Source: Bacillota bacterium
GTDB taxonomy: Bacteria > Bacillota > Clostridia > Oscillospirales > Ruminococcaceae
Length of the DNA: 64,000 nt
NCBI GenBank assembly: GCA_023391875.1
Contig: JAEWAB010000004.1
Span: 186,001-250,000 of the forward strand
Direction of reading: 5' to 3'
Shown: piece after piece, positions 24,786-32,951 of the stretch
Layout of the letters: each line of letters begins with the position of its first letter
How positions within the stretch are numbered: the stretch's first letter is position 1
Program-made: the position numbers and the translations under genes
Notes under the pieces: model-generated
The model's input: the letters and a program-made list of their open reading frames with translations, nothing else
Told to the model about the DNA's origin: nothing
Database searches by the model: none

Positions 24786-24813
24786 AACAGCCGGGGGAAA
24801 CCCCGGCTGTTGC
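24786..24813 (+). terminator. Terminator after the VanY-type gene
   Basis: 11-bp stem AACAGCCGGGG/CCCCGGCTGTT (24786-24796/24801-24811). Confidence 0.75.
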
Positions 24814-24849
24814 TTTCTGTGGACTTTTACTGGTTTTACACATTCCCTC

Positions 24850-24877
24850 TTGCTTATTTTAGAAAGTGTACTATAAT
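24850..24877 (+). promoter_or_regulatory. Promoter of the trkA-like pair
   Basis: -35 TTGCTT (24850-24855), 16-bp spacer, -10 TATAAT (24872-24877). The leader of about 85 nt to ATG 24969 shows no riboswitch that I recognise. Confidence 0.6.
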
Positions 24878-24968
24878 ACTACTATCATTTTGTTTTTGGG
24901 GATTTTATTTAAGCTATGTCGTTCTATCGATATAGGAATGCGTAAATACTGTTTTTGGAGGACTTACA

Positions 24969-25589
24969 ATGAATATATTAATAGTTGGGTGCAGAAAGGT
25001 TGGTTCGCGTCTTGCCAGCATCCTTTGTGCCGAGGGCCACACCGTTTCGGTGGTGGATAAGGACGCGCGCAACTTTGAGGCACTGGACAACGATTTTGAC
25101 GGCTATACCGTTTCGGGTATCCCGATTGACGAGGATGTGCTCAAAAACGCGGGTATTGAATCCTGCGATGCCATTGCGGCGGTTACGCCGGACGATAACG
25201 TGAACATCATGGTATGCCAGATTGCCAAGGAGCTGTTCCACGTTCCCATTGTGCTTACCCGTATCTACGACCCCGCACGTGAGGAGATTTTCGCGAGCTT
25301 TGGCATCAGCACCGTTTGCTCCACCAATCTTACGGTGAACGCGGTAAAGTCGGCGCTGCTCGGCAACGCTGTCAGCAAGCCGCAGACCATCGGTTCTTCT
25401 ACCTTCTCCTACTCTACCGTACCCGTGCCCAAGGGCTATGTCGGTAAAACGGTTGACGCGATCGAGAAGGACGCCGACGAGCTGCTGTTTGCGGTGATGC
25501 ATGAAAACCGTTCGCTCACCCTTTCGAGCAACGGCAAGTATGTACTGCTGAGTACCGACAAGCTTGTTTATGCTTCGGCCATTGATTAA
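24969..25589 (+). CDS. TrkA/KtrA-type potassium channel regulatory protein
   Basis: 206 residues. RCK domain: Rossmann start MNILIVGCRKVGSRLA (GxGxxG variant GCRKVG, where the middle Gly is Arg), acidic end of strand 2 (VVDKDA), then a C-terminal TrkA_C-like half. Regulates a Trk/Ktr K+ uptake channel through bound nucleotide. The altered glycine motif hints at changed NAD(H) binding. The second RCK protein follows 29 nt later; no channel subunit (TrkH/KtrB) is within the window next to them. Confidence 0.88.
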   Translation: MNILIVGCRKVGSRLASILCAEGHTVSVVDKDARNFEALDNDFDGYTVSGIPIDEDVLKNAGIESCDAIAAVTPDDNVNIMVCQIAKELFHVPIVLTRIYDPAREEIFASFGISTVCSTNLTVNAVKSALLGNAVSKPQTIGSSTFSYSTVPVPKGYVGKTVDAIEKDADELLFAVMHENRSLTLSSNGKYVLLSTDKLVYASAID

Positions 25590-25618
25590 TATGAAACCAT
25601 GTTCGGAGGAAATATAAA

Positions 25619-26278
25619 ATGATTGTAATTGTAGTGGGCGGCGGCAAGGTAGGTTTTTACCTTGCAAAAACCCTGATAGAGCACGGGCACGAGCCCAGGA
25701 TTATTGAGCTTAGCCGTGATTTGTGCCATAAGATTGCCAACGACCTCGATATCCCCATCATCTGCGGCGACGGTACCACCATCAAGGCGCTGGAGGAGGT
25801 TGGCGCGGAGGAGGCCGACGCGCTTATCTGCGTAACCGGGCAGGACGAGGATAATCTGGTGGCCTGTGAGTTGGGCAAGCGCGTGTTTAACATCAAGCGT
25901 ACGGTAGCCCGTGTAAACAACCCCAAAAATGCGGCGATTATGAAAAAGCTGGGCGTCGATATCCCTATCAGCAGTACCGACAATATCGCGCGTCTCTTAG
26001 AACGCGAGGTGGATACCGCCTGCATCAAGAAGCTGATGTCCTTAAACCGCGGCGAGACCTCACTTTCCGAGATTACGCTGCCCACCAATTTCAAGTACAG
26101 CGGCAAAACCCTGATGGAGCTTCATATGCCCGAGGACTCGGTGATTGTTTCCATCTCGCGAAACGACCAGATTATCATACCGCGCGGCAGCACCGCGCTG
26201 CTTGCGGGCGATAAAATCATCGCCATCAGCAAGGATAATTCGCTGCATGAGCTTGGGCGTCATCTGGGGCTGGACTAA
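25619..26278 (+). CDS. TrkA-type potassium uptake regulatory protein
   Basis: 219 residues. N-terminal RCK domain with intact VVGGGKVGFYLAK and acidic strand-2 end (IIELSRD); ICGDGTTIKALEEVGAEEADALICVTGQDEDN is typical TrkA_N. C-terminal TrkA_C domain from about residue 140 (LPTNFKYSGKTLMELHMPEDSVIVSI). GGAGG precedes the ATG. Together with the preceding protein it may form a hetero-assembly like the two halves of a long TrkA. Confidence 0.92.
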   Translation: MIVIVVGGGKVGFYLAKTLIEHGHEPRIIELSRDLCHKIANDLDIPIICGDGTTIKALEEVGAEEADALICVTGQDEDNLVACELGKRVFNIKRTVARVNNPKNAAIMKKLGVDIPISSTDNIARLLEREVDTACIKKLMSLNRGETSLSEITLPTNFKYSGKTLMELHMPEDSVIVSISRNDQIIIPRGSTALLAGDKIIAISKDNSLHELGRHLGLD

Positions 26279-26402
26279 GCGCGGGCACAAGTAGAGAATT
26301 TTATCTGAGATTAGTTTAAATCCCAAAATATACAAAAACCATACTTATAAGCGGCTGTGCGAAAATCGTTTGATGTAAATATTCCCTTAACCTCTTTTTT
26401 AT

Positions 26403-26431
26403 TTGACAAATGCGCCATTTCACCGTATAAT
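26403..26431 (+). promoter_or_regulatory. rnpB promoter
   Basis: Perfect consensus: -35 TTGACA (26403-26408), 17-bp spacer, -10 TATAAT (26426-26431); the start fits about 26438. Confidence 0.9.
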
Positions 26432-26438
26432 AACGGAT

Positions 26439-26805
26439 GCGAGTAAACCAGACTGCGGCGCGGCGGATGCTTCACGGCATTCGTTGTGAGGAAAGTCCGA
26501 GCTCCACAGGGCAGAATAGCGGCTAACGGCCGCCGGAGGCAACTCTAGGGAAAGTGCAACAGAGATATACCGCCAAAACATGTTTCGCGAAGCGGAACAT
26601 TTGGTAAGGGTGGAAAGGCGAGGTAAGAGCTCACCGGCGCGCAGGAGACTGCGCGGCCCTGCAAACCCTATTCGGAGCAACACCAAAATGGGAGCTAAGC
26701 CTGCCCGGCATTCCCGACTAGGTGGCTGGAGCCCTTACGGCAACGAAGGGCCAAGACAGATCGTAGTTAAATACAGAACTCGGCTTACAGGTTTAGTCGC
26801 AGCTT
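26439..26805 (+). ncRNA. rnpB: RNase P RNA
   Basis: Catalytic RNA that matures tRNA 5' ends. The conserved 5' core GAGGAAAGTCCGAGCTCC and the 3' core ACAGAACTCGGCTTACAG (universal P4-forming regions) are both present with the right spacing. The ends GCGAGTAAACCAG (26439-26451) and CAGGTTTAGTCGC (26788-26800) can pair as P1. Internal blocks AGGGTGGAAAGGCGAGGTAAGAGC and ACTAGGTGGCTGGAGCCC fit a bacterial RNase P RNA. Ends are estimated to a few bases. Confidence 0.95.
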
Positions 26806-26838
26806 AAAAATTAAGCCTCTTTGCAAGGCGCATAGGAA

Positions 26839-26870
26839 GGCCACGAATCCGTTTAGGGTTCGTGGCCTTT
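26839..26870 (+). terminator. Terminator of rnpB
   Basis: 9-bp stem GGCCACGAA/TTCGTGGCC (26839-26847/26859-26867) followed by TTT. Confidence 0.75.
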
Positions 26871-26915
26871 GTCATGTTTAATAATATCCTCAGGCTTCAG
26901 AGAAGGCTGATGCGG

Positions 26916-28964
26916 TCACGAAAATGTTATGTTGCCGTCTTCGTCGATACTATAGCCACCGGGCAGGCGTTGTTCACGCGCTAGGGTCTCGCCCTTGGCA
27001 TTATCCATGAGTGCCTTAGCGGCGGTGGATTCGCTGCAAACGGTATACCAGCCGCTGTCCTTACCGTTTATAAGCAGCTTTTCCCCAATCTCATAAACCG
27101 TTCCATCCTTCATCGTGATAGCAAAAGAGGTGAAAAATCGGCGGGGGAAGTAATAGTCGTCCTGCCGCAAATCCTTCGCGAGCACGATATTACTGAAGCA
27201 TTCCGGGGTGATGGAGGCAAGCTCACCGGTGACATCATAGCTGGTATATTCGTCCGGCCGTTCATCGGTAACAATAAGCTTCTTTATATCGGCTGTGTGA
27301 ATGGGGAATAGATCGGTAAGCCGTGCGACTTCCTTGCTTAAAAAACCTCGGAGTTGATGGTTGATAATCTCGCTGTCGATATTCTCGGCGGTAATGGCTT
27401 CATAAAGTCTGGCGACGGCCTGCGGGTCGGGCGTCACAAAAGCCGCACCGTTATAGGTGATTCCTTGGGGGGTAAAGTTGAATCTATCGGTTTGTATATC
27501 ATAAGTAAAGCTGAGTGTAAAGGGCTTTATGACCGGCAGCTCCTGTTTAGTCGTACCTTGCGCGGGCGCTAACCGCAAGGACTGTATAAATTCAACGTAC
27601 TTTCGGTTTTGCCCGCCTAGGATGCTAATCTGCGTATCGTCACGGATGATGGTTACATTATTTTCGCTGTTGCCGTATTCGATGTCGTCAAAATACCACG
27701 GCAGTGACGTAACACGGTACTCGAACATCGATTTTACCCAGCCCTGCGGATACTCCGCCAAGATGGTAAGATAGTACTTCCCCTCGGCATTGGGCAGCGA
27801 TACGCTGTTATTGCCTACTGCAAGCGGGGTACCGGCATCAAGGGTATGGTTTTGATCTGTTTCACGATAGACGGTCGCCGTAATCTTTTGTGGTGTCACA
27901 GGTTGCCCGTCAATATCGGGAAATGTTAATTGACAGGCTGGATCCTGCCCGGGCATTATTACCGGGTCGGTAGCAAAAAGCATGTCCTCGGGTGTCGGTT
28001 GTTCTGTAGTCTTTTGATTATTCTCATAATCAAAGGCGATTTGATAGATCTGTGGCTGTATATCACCGATTACCGCCTCTAGCCTTGGTAGTTTTGGAAA
28101 ATCGTTTATTAACCCGAACACCGCTTCAAAGTCGTCGGCAAGTACAACATGGTTCATTGCCTCGTCGCCGCTCTTTTGGGTTTGAGATAGATTACCGATA
28201 TATGTCCATGTTGTATTATCCGCGAGCGTGGCGGTTAAGGTATAGAGACCTCCCGTATCCGGGAAAATATCCTCCTGTGCTTTGGGCTTGCGCACGACAA
28301 AGTCCCCTAAGGCATCCACCAGCGCCGCGATGGTCTCTTTATTTGTGATCATAAGCTTCGTTACTGTTTGGAAGGTTTGTGTAAGCTCAAGCCTAATTAC
28401 TTCCTGCGCGGTGAAACCCATTTCGTCACGCAGATAATACAGCTCCTCGGTAAGCAATCCCTTCTCCGAATCCTCGGCATAGAGCGCTTCCAGCGAGTCC
28501 GGGTTCATGGGGGTATAATCCACGCCGTTTACGGTGATTTTTTTGGGAGTGAAGGCAAAGGTATCCTCCCGCGCCCCAAAGGTAAGGTGCAGCGTAAAGG
28601 GCTTGGGCACACTCAGCGGCTCGGCGTCCGGCTTCAGCGGCTGCAGATTCATATCCAGAATCGCTTGCGCATATCCACTTACCTGATACGGCGCAAGTGG
28701 TACCGTTATACCGAGATCCTCCCGTGTGATACTGGCCTCGGCCGCCGCAGTGCCCATATCAATGCCCGTGAGCTTGCTCAGATAGTCCGGCAGGCCCGGT
28801 TCTGCCGGCTGCGAAGCCGATGCGGATGAGATTTCACTTGAGCTTTGCACGGCGGCGGGCTTATTGCACGATGCAAACATAGCCAGGCACACCGCTGCCA
28901 CCAGCAAAACGATTAACCGCTTATAAAATCCTTTGTTCTGGTTCAACTTCTCATCTCCAATCAT
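26916..28964 (-). CDS. Large lipoprotein with internal duplication, function unknown
   Basis: 682 residues. Basic N terminus, hydrophobic segment and lipobox AMFASC (Cys33) followed by a Ser/Ala/Gln-rich linker: an exported, membrane-tethered lipoprotein. Two parts resemble each other: residues about 122-210 (PFTLHLTFGAREDTFAFTPK.ITVNG..) and about 470-555 (PFTLSFTYDIQTDRFNFTPQ.ITYNG..), each followed by a helix and K-L-(M/I)-(I)-(V/T)-x-(N/D)(K/E). So the protein seems to be made of repeated beta-rich modules. No known enzymatic motif was seen. It stands alone; the frame fills the region between rnpB and the next gene. Confidence 0.75.
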   Translation of the reverse strand: MIGDEKLNQNKGFYKRLIVLLVAAVCLAMFASCNKPAAVQSSSEISSASASQPAEPGLPDYLSKLTGIDMGTAAAEASITREDLGITVPLAPYQVSGYAQAILDMNLQPLKPDAEPLSVPKPFTLHLTFGAREDTFAFTPKKITVNGVDYTPMNPDSLEALYAEDSEKGLLTEELYYLRDEMGFTAQEVIRLELTQTFQTVTKLMITNKETIAALVDALGDFVVRKPKAQEDIFPDTGGLYTLTATLADNTTWTYIGNLSQTQKSGDEAMNHVVLADDFEAVFGLINDFPKLPRLEAVIGDIQPQIYQIAFDYENNQKTTEQPTPEDMLFATDPVIMPGQDPACQLTFPDIDGQPVTPQKITATVYRETDQNHTLDAGTPLAVGNNSVSLPNAEGKYYLTILAEYPQGWVKSMFEYRVTSLPWYFDDIEYGNSENNVTIIRDDTQISILGGQNRKYVEFIQSLRLAPAQGTTKQELPVIKPFTLSFTYDIQTDRFNFTPQGITYNGAAFVTPDPQAVARLYEAITAENIDSEIINHQLRGFLSKEVARLTDLFPIHTADIKKLIVTDERPDEYTSYDVTGELASITPECFSNIVLAKDLRQDDYYFPRRFFTSFAITMKDGTVYEIGEKLLINGKDSGWYTVCSESTAAKALMDNAKGETLAREQRLPGGYSIDEDGNITFS

Positions 28965-29027
28965 GGTATCAGTTAATAAGTGCCAAAAATCCTTAAAATA
29001 GATGCATGCTGTTAATCTTTATAAAAA

Positions 29028-29059
29028 ATAGCTGCCGCGGCAAAACACACGGCAGCTAT
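29028..29059 (-). terminator. Terminator of the 125-residue hypothetical gene
   Basis: 8-bp stem AGCTGCCG/CGGCAGCT; on the - strand it is followed by ATTTTTTAT. Confidence 0.75.
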
Positions 29060-29079
29060 CGTTCATATGTGCTGTAGGT

Positions 29080-29457
29080 TTAAGGGTTGCCATTTTGAGC
29101 GTCATAAGCTGTGCCCGAAACCTCGCGCAGGCCGTTATTCACCTCGTTATCCGGCTGATGAATCTTATAAAGCTGGGCATAGGATTCGGCTTCGTCATCC
29201 GACAGGGGCGGGGTAGGGATAAGCCCTGTACAGTCGGTGGCGGAAGCAACGGTATCGAAATTATAAAACCGCTCTTCGTCCTCGTCTATAATCTGTTCCA
29301 GCACCTTCATCAGATCGGAAAGCGTGTTAATCTTTTCGTCTCGCTGCAGGATGGCCGCTTTTAGTTCCTCGGGTAGGGTTTCGAATTGACTTTTTACCTT
29401 GGGGCTTACGTAGGTCATTTTTCTTACCAGCCTTTCCGGCCTTATGTCCATAAACAC
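29080..29457 (-). CDS. Hypothetical acidic protein
   Basis: Up to 125 residues (GTG 29457); ATG 29451 and the ATG that gives MTYVSPKV are alternative starts and ribosome sites do not decide. The N-terminal half is helical (SPKVKSQFETLPEELKAAILQRDEKINTLSDLMKVLEQIIDEDEERF), the C-terminal half acidic and Pro/Asp-rich. No TM, no motif that I recognise. It has its own terminator. Confidence 0.6.
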   Translation of the reverse strand: MFMDIRPERLVRKMTYVSPKVKSQFETLPEELKAAILQRDEKINTLSDLMKVLEQIIDEDEERFYNFDTVASATDCTGLIPTPPLSDDEAESYAQLYKIHQPDNEVNNGLREVSGTAYDAQNGNP

Positions 29458-29515
29458 ATAAAGCCTAATTGTATCACCTTTCCTATAGAATGCCCCTGAA
29501 AACGAAAACTATCAC

Positions 29516-29556
29516 AAAAAACACACCGCCCGCGAAACCTCTCGGACGGTGTGTTT
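29516..29556 (-). terminator. Terminator-like hairpin, - strand
   Basis: ACACACCG (29521-29528) / CGGTGTGT (29547-29554), followed on the - strand by TTTTTT. It would end transcripts coming from the Cys-rich region at 29.6-29.9 kb. Confidence 0.7.
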
Positions 29557-29596
29557 TCATAAAACTGCTGGAGCAGTGTCTGCGCGTTCTGGACGA

Positions 29597-29725
29597 TTAC
29601 GGGGCGCTTGTCTCTTTAAGCGGTATGCAGTTCAGATACCACTCAAGGAGGTTTTGGCTGCAATTTGCACAGACCGTTGTTTGGTCGCAGAAGCGGAAAG
29701 CACAATAATACGCATTGGATGTGTT
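29597..29725 (-). pseudogene. Startless Cys-containing open frame, possible remnant
   Basis: A 42-codon frame open on the - strand with Tyr/Cys/Trp-rich, coding-like composition (YYCAFRFCDQTTVCANC then NLLEWYLNC) but with no start codon; an in-frame TGA lies just upstream. An ATG in another frame at 29729 suggests a frameshifted small Cys-rich gene. It sits between the 38-residue Cys-rich gene and a terminator, so it may be a decayed relative. Confidence 0.3.
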
Positions 29726-29761
29726 TCATGTAGATTTCGGCTGTACCTGAAGCGAACTAAT

Positions 29762-29783
29762 AGCCTACCCTAATGGGTAGGCT
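29762..29783 (-). terminator. Hairpin after the Cys-rich gene
   Basis: 9-bp stem AGCCTACCC/GGGTAGGCT with a TAAT/ATTA loop, 5 nt after the stop; only a weak T-run follows on the - strand. Confidence 0.5.
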
Positions 29784-29788
29784 TGAGT

Positions 29789-29905
29789 TTAAAGAATATT
29801 GTTGCAAAAATCACAGCAAAAACAAAAACAGGGGTTAAAAAAGCAGCAGTTACAAAAGTTGCAGCAGGGAAATCGCCAACAATCGTGAAAACAAGAAAAG
29901 AACAT
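29789..29905 (-). CDS. 38-residue cysteine- and phenylalanine-rich protein
   Basis: ATG 29905 to TAA 29789-29791, with a near-perfect ribosome site (AAAGGAGG, 8 nt upstream). Of 38 residues, 12 are Cys (positions 5, 9, 14, 15, 18, 20, 21, 26, 28, 30, 31, 34) and 10 are Phe, with one Trp and one Pro pair; there is almost no charge. No signal peptide. It could be a metal-binding peptide, a coat-like disulfide protein or a bacteriocin precursor; none of these can be shown. A stem (29762-29783) follows the stop. I recognise no family. Confidence 0.65.
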   Translation of the reverse strand: MFFSCFHDCWRFPCCNFCNCCFFNPCFCFCCDFCNNIL

Positions 29906-30060
29906 AAATAATCCTCCTTTATTTTTAAACATACGGCGAGGCCTGTGCCTTACATACTATGCCGTTTTGCGACTTGGCGTGTTTCGCCAAGCGCACACCG
30001 AATTGGAGGGTTGTAAAGCCGCTTACACTGGACGTGGTGTGGCTCACAGTAAAGAGATAG
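29906..30060 (-). other. Structured leader upstream of the Cys-rich gene
   Basis: No gene. Holds CTTGGCG/CGCCAAG (29973-29991) and an outer/inner stem pair ACGGC...GCCGT with AGGC-CTGT-GCCT inside (29933-29967). No promoter stands out. The structure is of a kind that could be a regulatory leader, but it matches no riboswitch I know. Confidence 0.35.
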
Positions 30061-30061
30061 C

Positions 30062-30090
30062 AAAAAGACCGCCCTATTCAGAGCGGTCTG
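30062..30090 (-). terminator. Terminator-like hairpin, - strand
   Basis: GACCGC/GCGGTC stem followed on the - strand by TTTTTG; lies 3' of the tRNA-Gly terminator, before the Cys-rich leader. Confidence 0.55.
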
Positions 30091-30177
30091 GTATTCATCA
30101 ACAATAATCCTATCCTGGCATACTTCGATGGAATAAAAGGCCTCGCGAGTATTTCTATCCTAATATTTGGTAACGAA

Positions 30178-30202
30178 AAAGCCATCCGTCAACGGATGGC
30201 TT
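30178..30202 (-). terminator. Terminator of tRNA-Gly
   Basis: AAGCCATCCGT/ACGGATGGCTT, 11-bp stem, followed on the - strand by TTTTTCG. Confidence 0.8.
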
Positions 30203-30219
30203 AATCATGCAGCCTTTTT

Positions 30220-30293
30220 TGGAGCAGGTGATGGGAATCGAACCCACAACCTCAGCTTGGGAAGCTGATGTTTTACCACTAAACTACACCTGC
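30220..30293 (-). tRNA. tRNA-Gly (anticodon CCC)
   Basis: 74 nt with encoded CCA. Acceptor GCAGGTG/CACCTGC, discriminator U73 (usual for Gly), D-loop GTTTAGTGGTAAAAC, anticodon stem TCAGC/GCTGA with loop TTCCCAA giving anticodon CCC (reads GGG), T-loop GGTTCGATTCC. Confidence 0.95.
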
Positions 30294-30437
30294 ATAAGAT
30301 AGCATATAATATTATGCCTCTTTCCTAGTAAGTTGTCAAGTGAATTCTTGTAGTTTCCAGATTATTGAATTCGATATCTTAAGCTAAAGACTTAAACGCA
30401 ACGAAATGAACCGCGGCGATAGATAGTTTCAATGAAG

Positions 30438-30466
30438 ATGACAAATGCACTGTTTCATACTATAAT
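30438..30466 (+). promoter_or_regulatory. Promoter of the DUF4317 gene
   Basis: -35 ATGACA (30438-30443), 17-bp spacer, -10 TATAAT (30461-30466). Confidence 0.6.
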
Positions 30467-30508
30467 AATAAATACCACTTTCAAAACTACATATTAAATG
30501 AGGATATT

Positions 30509-31636
30509 ATGAACGAAAAAGAAATCGCGGAAATCCGCCGCCGGTTTAAACCGGATAAGAACAACATCGCACGCATTCGCGGTTGCTATGTGAATGACAA
30601 AAAGGAAATCGTCTCTGAGTTCAGCCAGTCCCTTGGGTTAATGGCTCAGGAGGAAGCCGAGGAGCTTTTGACAATTTTGAAAAAGACGCTGTCCGGTACA
30701 ATCGGGAAGAACCTGATTGATATTGAGTTTGAGACGCAGCAGGTTCACGCGGGCGAGGAACATAAGCTGCTCATGGCCCTTAAAAACTCATCCTTGAATG
30801 ACGACGCCGCCGTGCAGGAATTCTACGGACGTATCATTCAAGCCGTAAAAATGGAGGGCAATTATCTTATCCTCTTGGCATATGACACCTACGATGTTCC
30901 CTTTTATACAAAAGACGGTGAAAAGCAGGATGATGCGTCGGAGGTATTTTCGTACTATCTATGCAGTGTATGCCCCGTAAAGCTGACAAAGCCTGCGCTT
31001 GGTTACTATGCTTACGAAAACAGATTCCGCAATATTACGGCGGATTGGGCTGTATCGGCCCCCGAGCTGGGGTTCATGTTCCCGGCGTTTGATGACCGAA
31101 GCGCCAACATTTATAACGCGGTGTATTATACCCGTGACATTGCGGAGAATCATCAGGAATTTGTGGACGCGGTGTTTAAAACCGGCATACCGATGCCCGC
31201 CGCTGCACAGAAAGAGATTTTTGGGGCTATTCTGAGCGATACCGTAGCTGAGGACTGCAGCTTTGACGTAGTGCAGATGGTTCACACACAGTTGTCCGAG
31301 ATGATTGAAGAACATAAGGCCAACAAAGAGGAAGAGCCGCTGATGATTTCCAAGAACACCGTAAAAGAGGTTCTGGAGTCCTGCGGCGTTTCGGAAGAGC
31401 GTGCGGCGGCATTTGAAGAACAATACGATTCCGAGTTTGGCGCCGATACTAAGATCAGCCCACGCAACATTGTGGATACAAAGCAATTCGAGGTTCGCAC
31501 ACCCGATGTCACCATCCGGGTAAATCCCGAGCGCAGTGATCTGGTTGAAACCCGAATTATCAACGGTGAGAAGTATATTTTAATCCGTGTAGACGAAGGC
31601 GTGGAGGTAAACGGCGTTCCTATCAGCATTTCTTGA
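30509..31636 (+). CDS. DUF4317 family protein
   Basis: 375 residues, cytosolic. Start MNEKEIAEIRRRFKPDKNNIARIRGCYVNDKKEIV is the recognisable DUF4317 beginning (a Clostridial family of unknown function). The central part has a regular alternation of strands and helices (MEGNYLILLAYDTYDVPFYTKDG...YYLCSVCPVKLTKPALGY), and the C terminus ends in a small beta module. ATG 30509 fits the spacing of the upstream promoter. No conserved operon partner is seen here. Confidence 0.8.
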   Translation: MNEKEIAEIRRRFKPDKNNIARIRGCYVNDKKEIVSEFSQSLGLMAQEEAEELLTILKKTLSGTIGKNLIDIEFETQQVHAGEEHKLLMALKNSSLNDDAAVQEFYGRIIQAVKMEGNYLILLAYDTYDVPFYTKDGEKQDDASEVFSYYLCSVCPVKLTKPALGYYAYENRFRNITADWAVSAPELGFMFPAFDDRSANIYNAVYYTRDIAENHQEFVDAVFKTGIPMPAAAQKEIFGAILSDTVAEDCSFDVVQMVHTQLSEMIEEHKANKEEEPLMISKNTVKEVLESCGVSEERAAAFEEQYDSEFGADTKISPRNIVDTKQFEVRTPDVTIRVNPERSDLVETRIINGEKYILIRVDEGVEVNGVPISIS

Positions 31637-31660
31637 TAAAAGGAAGTTATAAGATAAAGC

Positions 31661-31696
31661 ATAAGCCATGCAGTGTACCTGTGTGGCTTATTGTTT
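31661..31696 (+). terminator. Terminator of the DUF4317 gene
   Basis: ATAAGCCA (31661-31668) / TGGCTTAT (31684-31691) with inner pairing of the loop, then TTGTTTTG. Confidence 0.65.
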
Positions 31697-31804
31697 TGAT
31701 CCGGTATTTTGATTGTTGGGGTGAGTACAGAAACGAAAACCCTGCGTGAATGGGTAACGGAGCTCATTTTATAACTTGGTAACAGAAGCGAACACAGTCT
31801 GAGC

Positions 31805-32375
31805 TCATTGTTTGTAGAACCCTTCTTTCCAAAACCTGTACCATTCTTCATCATCGAATAAGTTTAGCTTTGCTAAAATATCCCTTCTAAACTCTAAACA
31901 AGCCGTTCCGTTGGCAGTTATAAAATTATCGTCTGACACTGACTGGGCTTCAATAAAATAATCCTCCCCTTTATAATTAGGAGGCCAATTTTAAGATACT
32001 CGACCGTATTCCCGGTGTGCTTGATGCGATCAAGGTAGCCGTAGTTAGCGATAAATGTAACTCCATCGCAGATAGCCGCAATAGGGGTTCCCTCTTTTAC
32101 ATATCTGTCAACGAGTTCTATCGCTCGCTGATTTCGTCCTTCTCTCCAACTGTTTCCGCCAATAATTATTAGAATTGCAGGGATATCCTCTTTTTGTAAA
32201 ACGTCCGTAATCAGTCGGGTATCACAGTTAGTCCACCCATAGATCTTTTTGGCAATTTATCAATAGAAACTGTTTTTGTAGAATAATGCGTGCCGGGCTT
32301 ATTTAATTCGGAACAAACATGTGCGGCCTCCCAATCAGCAAATTCATCGGTTATAAAAAGCAAAACCTCTTTCAT
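31805..32375 (-). pseudogene. Frameshifted DJ-1/PfpI family gene
   Basis: ATG 32375 follows AGAGGTG at 4 nt and reads MKEVLLFITDEFADWEAAHV, the usual start of DJ-1/PfpI (ThiJ) proteins. That frame stops early (after GGLTVIPD). The homology continues in another frame: AILIIIGGNSW, the nucleophile-elbow region AAICDGVTFIA (Cys in the DJ-1 position) and KHTGNTVEYLK; then it shifts again to GEDYFIEAQSVSDDNFITANGTA, ending at TGA 31805-31807. At least two frameshifts; either a recent pseudogene or sequence errors. Confidence 0.75.
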
Positions 32376-32493
32376 GTTACACCTCTAAAATAATAGACAT
32401 CGTTTGTAAGACACATCTATTTTGCAACGGAGATCATGACAACAGCATGTCATATAAAGCAGTCACTCATTAAAAAATGTTTATAATTAATGT

Positions 32494-32550
32494 TTGCAAA
32501 TGCAGGAATTATATTGTATTATATGTTTATAAGTTTAAACTTTTAAACTT
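32494..32550 (+). promoter_or_regulatory. Promoter and operator palindrome of the ArsR gene
   Basis: -35 TTGCAA (32494-32499), 17-bp spacer, -10 TATTAT (32517-32522). Just after the expected start of transcription is the near-perfect 20-bp palindrome AAGTTTAAACTTTTAAACTT (32531-32550), a fitting operator for self-repression. Confidence 0.7.
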
Positions 32551-32574
32551 AATAAATAAATTGGAGTGAATTAA

Positions 32575-32895
32575 ATGAGTGTAGAGAGAATGAGGTTACT
32601 AAAAGAGTGCACACCGATGTTTTTAGCTTTAGGCGACATGCACAGGCAGAATATTTTAATACTGCTGTATGATAAACCACTTACAGTTAATGAGATCACG
32701 CGGAATTTGTCTCTATCCAGGCCGGCCGTATCACATCATCTTAAACTCCTTTTGGACAGCAAATTACTGCAAGTAGAGCAAAAAGGAAAAGAAAGATATT
32801 ATTCAGTTACACTTCAAGCATCCATTAATCTTTTAAAACAATTGCTTGCAACATTTGAGGAAAGTACAATTACGAATAATGATCTTAAATATTGA
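32575..32895 (+). CDS. ArsR family winged-helix repressor
   Basis: 106 residues. Winged helix with FLALGDMHRQNILILLYDKPLTVNEITRNLSLSRPAVSHHLKLLLDSKLLQVEQKGKERYYSVT; no Cys pair for arsenic or cadmium, so the effector is not a thiophilic metal by the classical site. The gene is clearly more AT-rich than the flanking core genes. It probably controls itself (palindrome at 32531) and the Ntn hydrolase 56 nt downstream. Confidence 0.87.
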   Translation: MSVERMRLLKECTPMFLALGDMHRQNILILLYDKPLTVNEITRNLSLSRPAVSHHLKLLLDSKLLQVEQKGKERYYSVTLQASINLLKQLLATFEESTITNNDLKY

Positions 32896-32951
32896 CCTGC
32901 CTGCCGGTATAAATCCTAAAATCGGATTAAAATTTGATTGGAGAGACAATT

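Noticed and set aside
24884..24968. Potassium- or c-di-AMP-type riboswitch before the trkA-like genes
   Set aside because: The leader of about 85 nt is too short and has no ydaO/kimA-like core motif.
29469..29773. Two + strand frames at 29.5-29.8 kb
   Set aside because: They cross a terminator hairpin and lack ribosome sites; the - strand composition is more coding-like.
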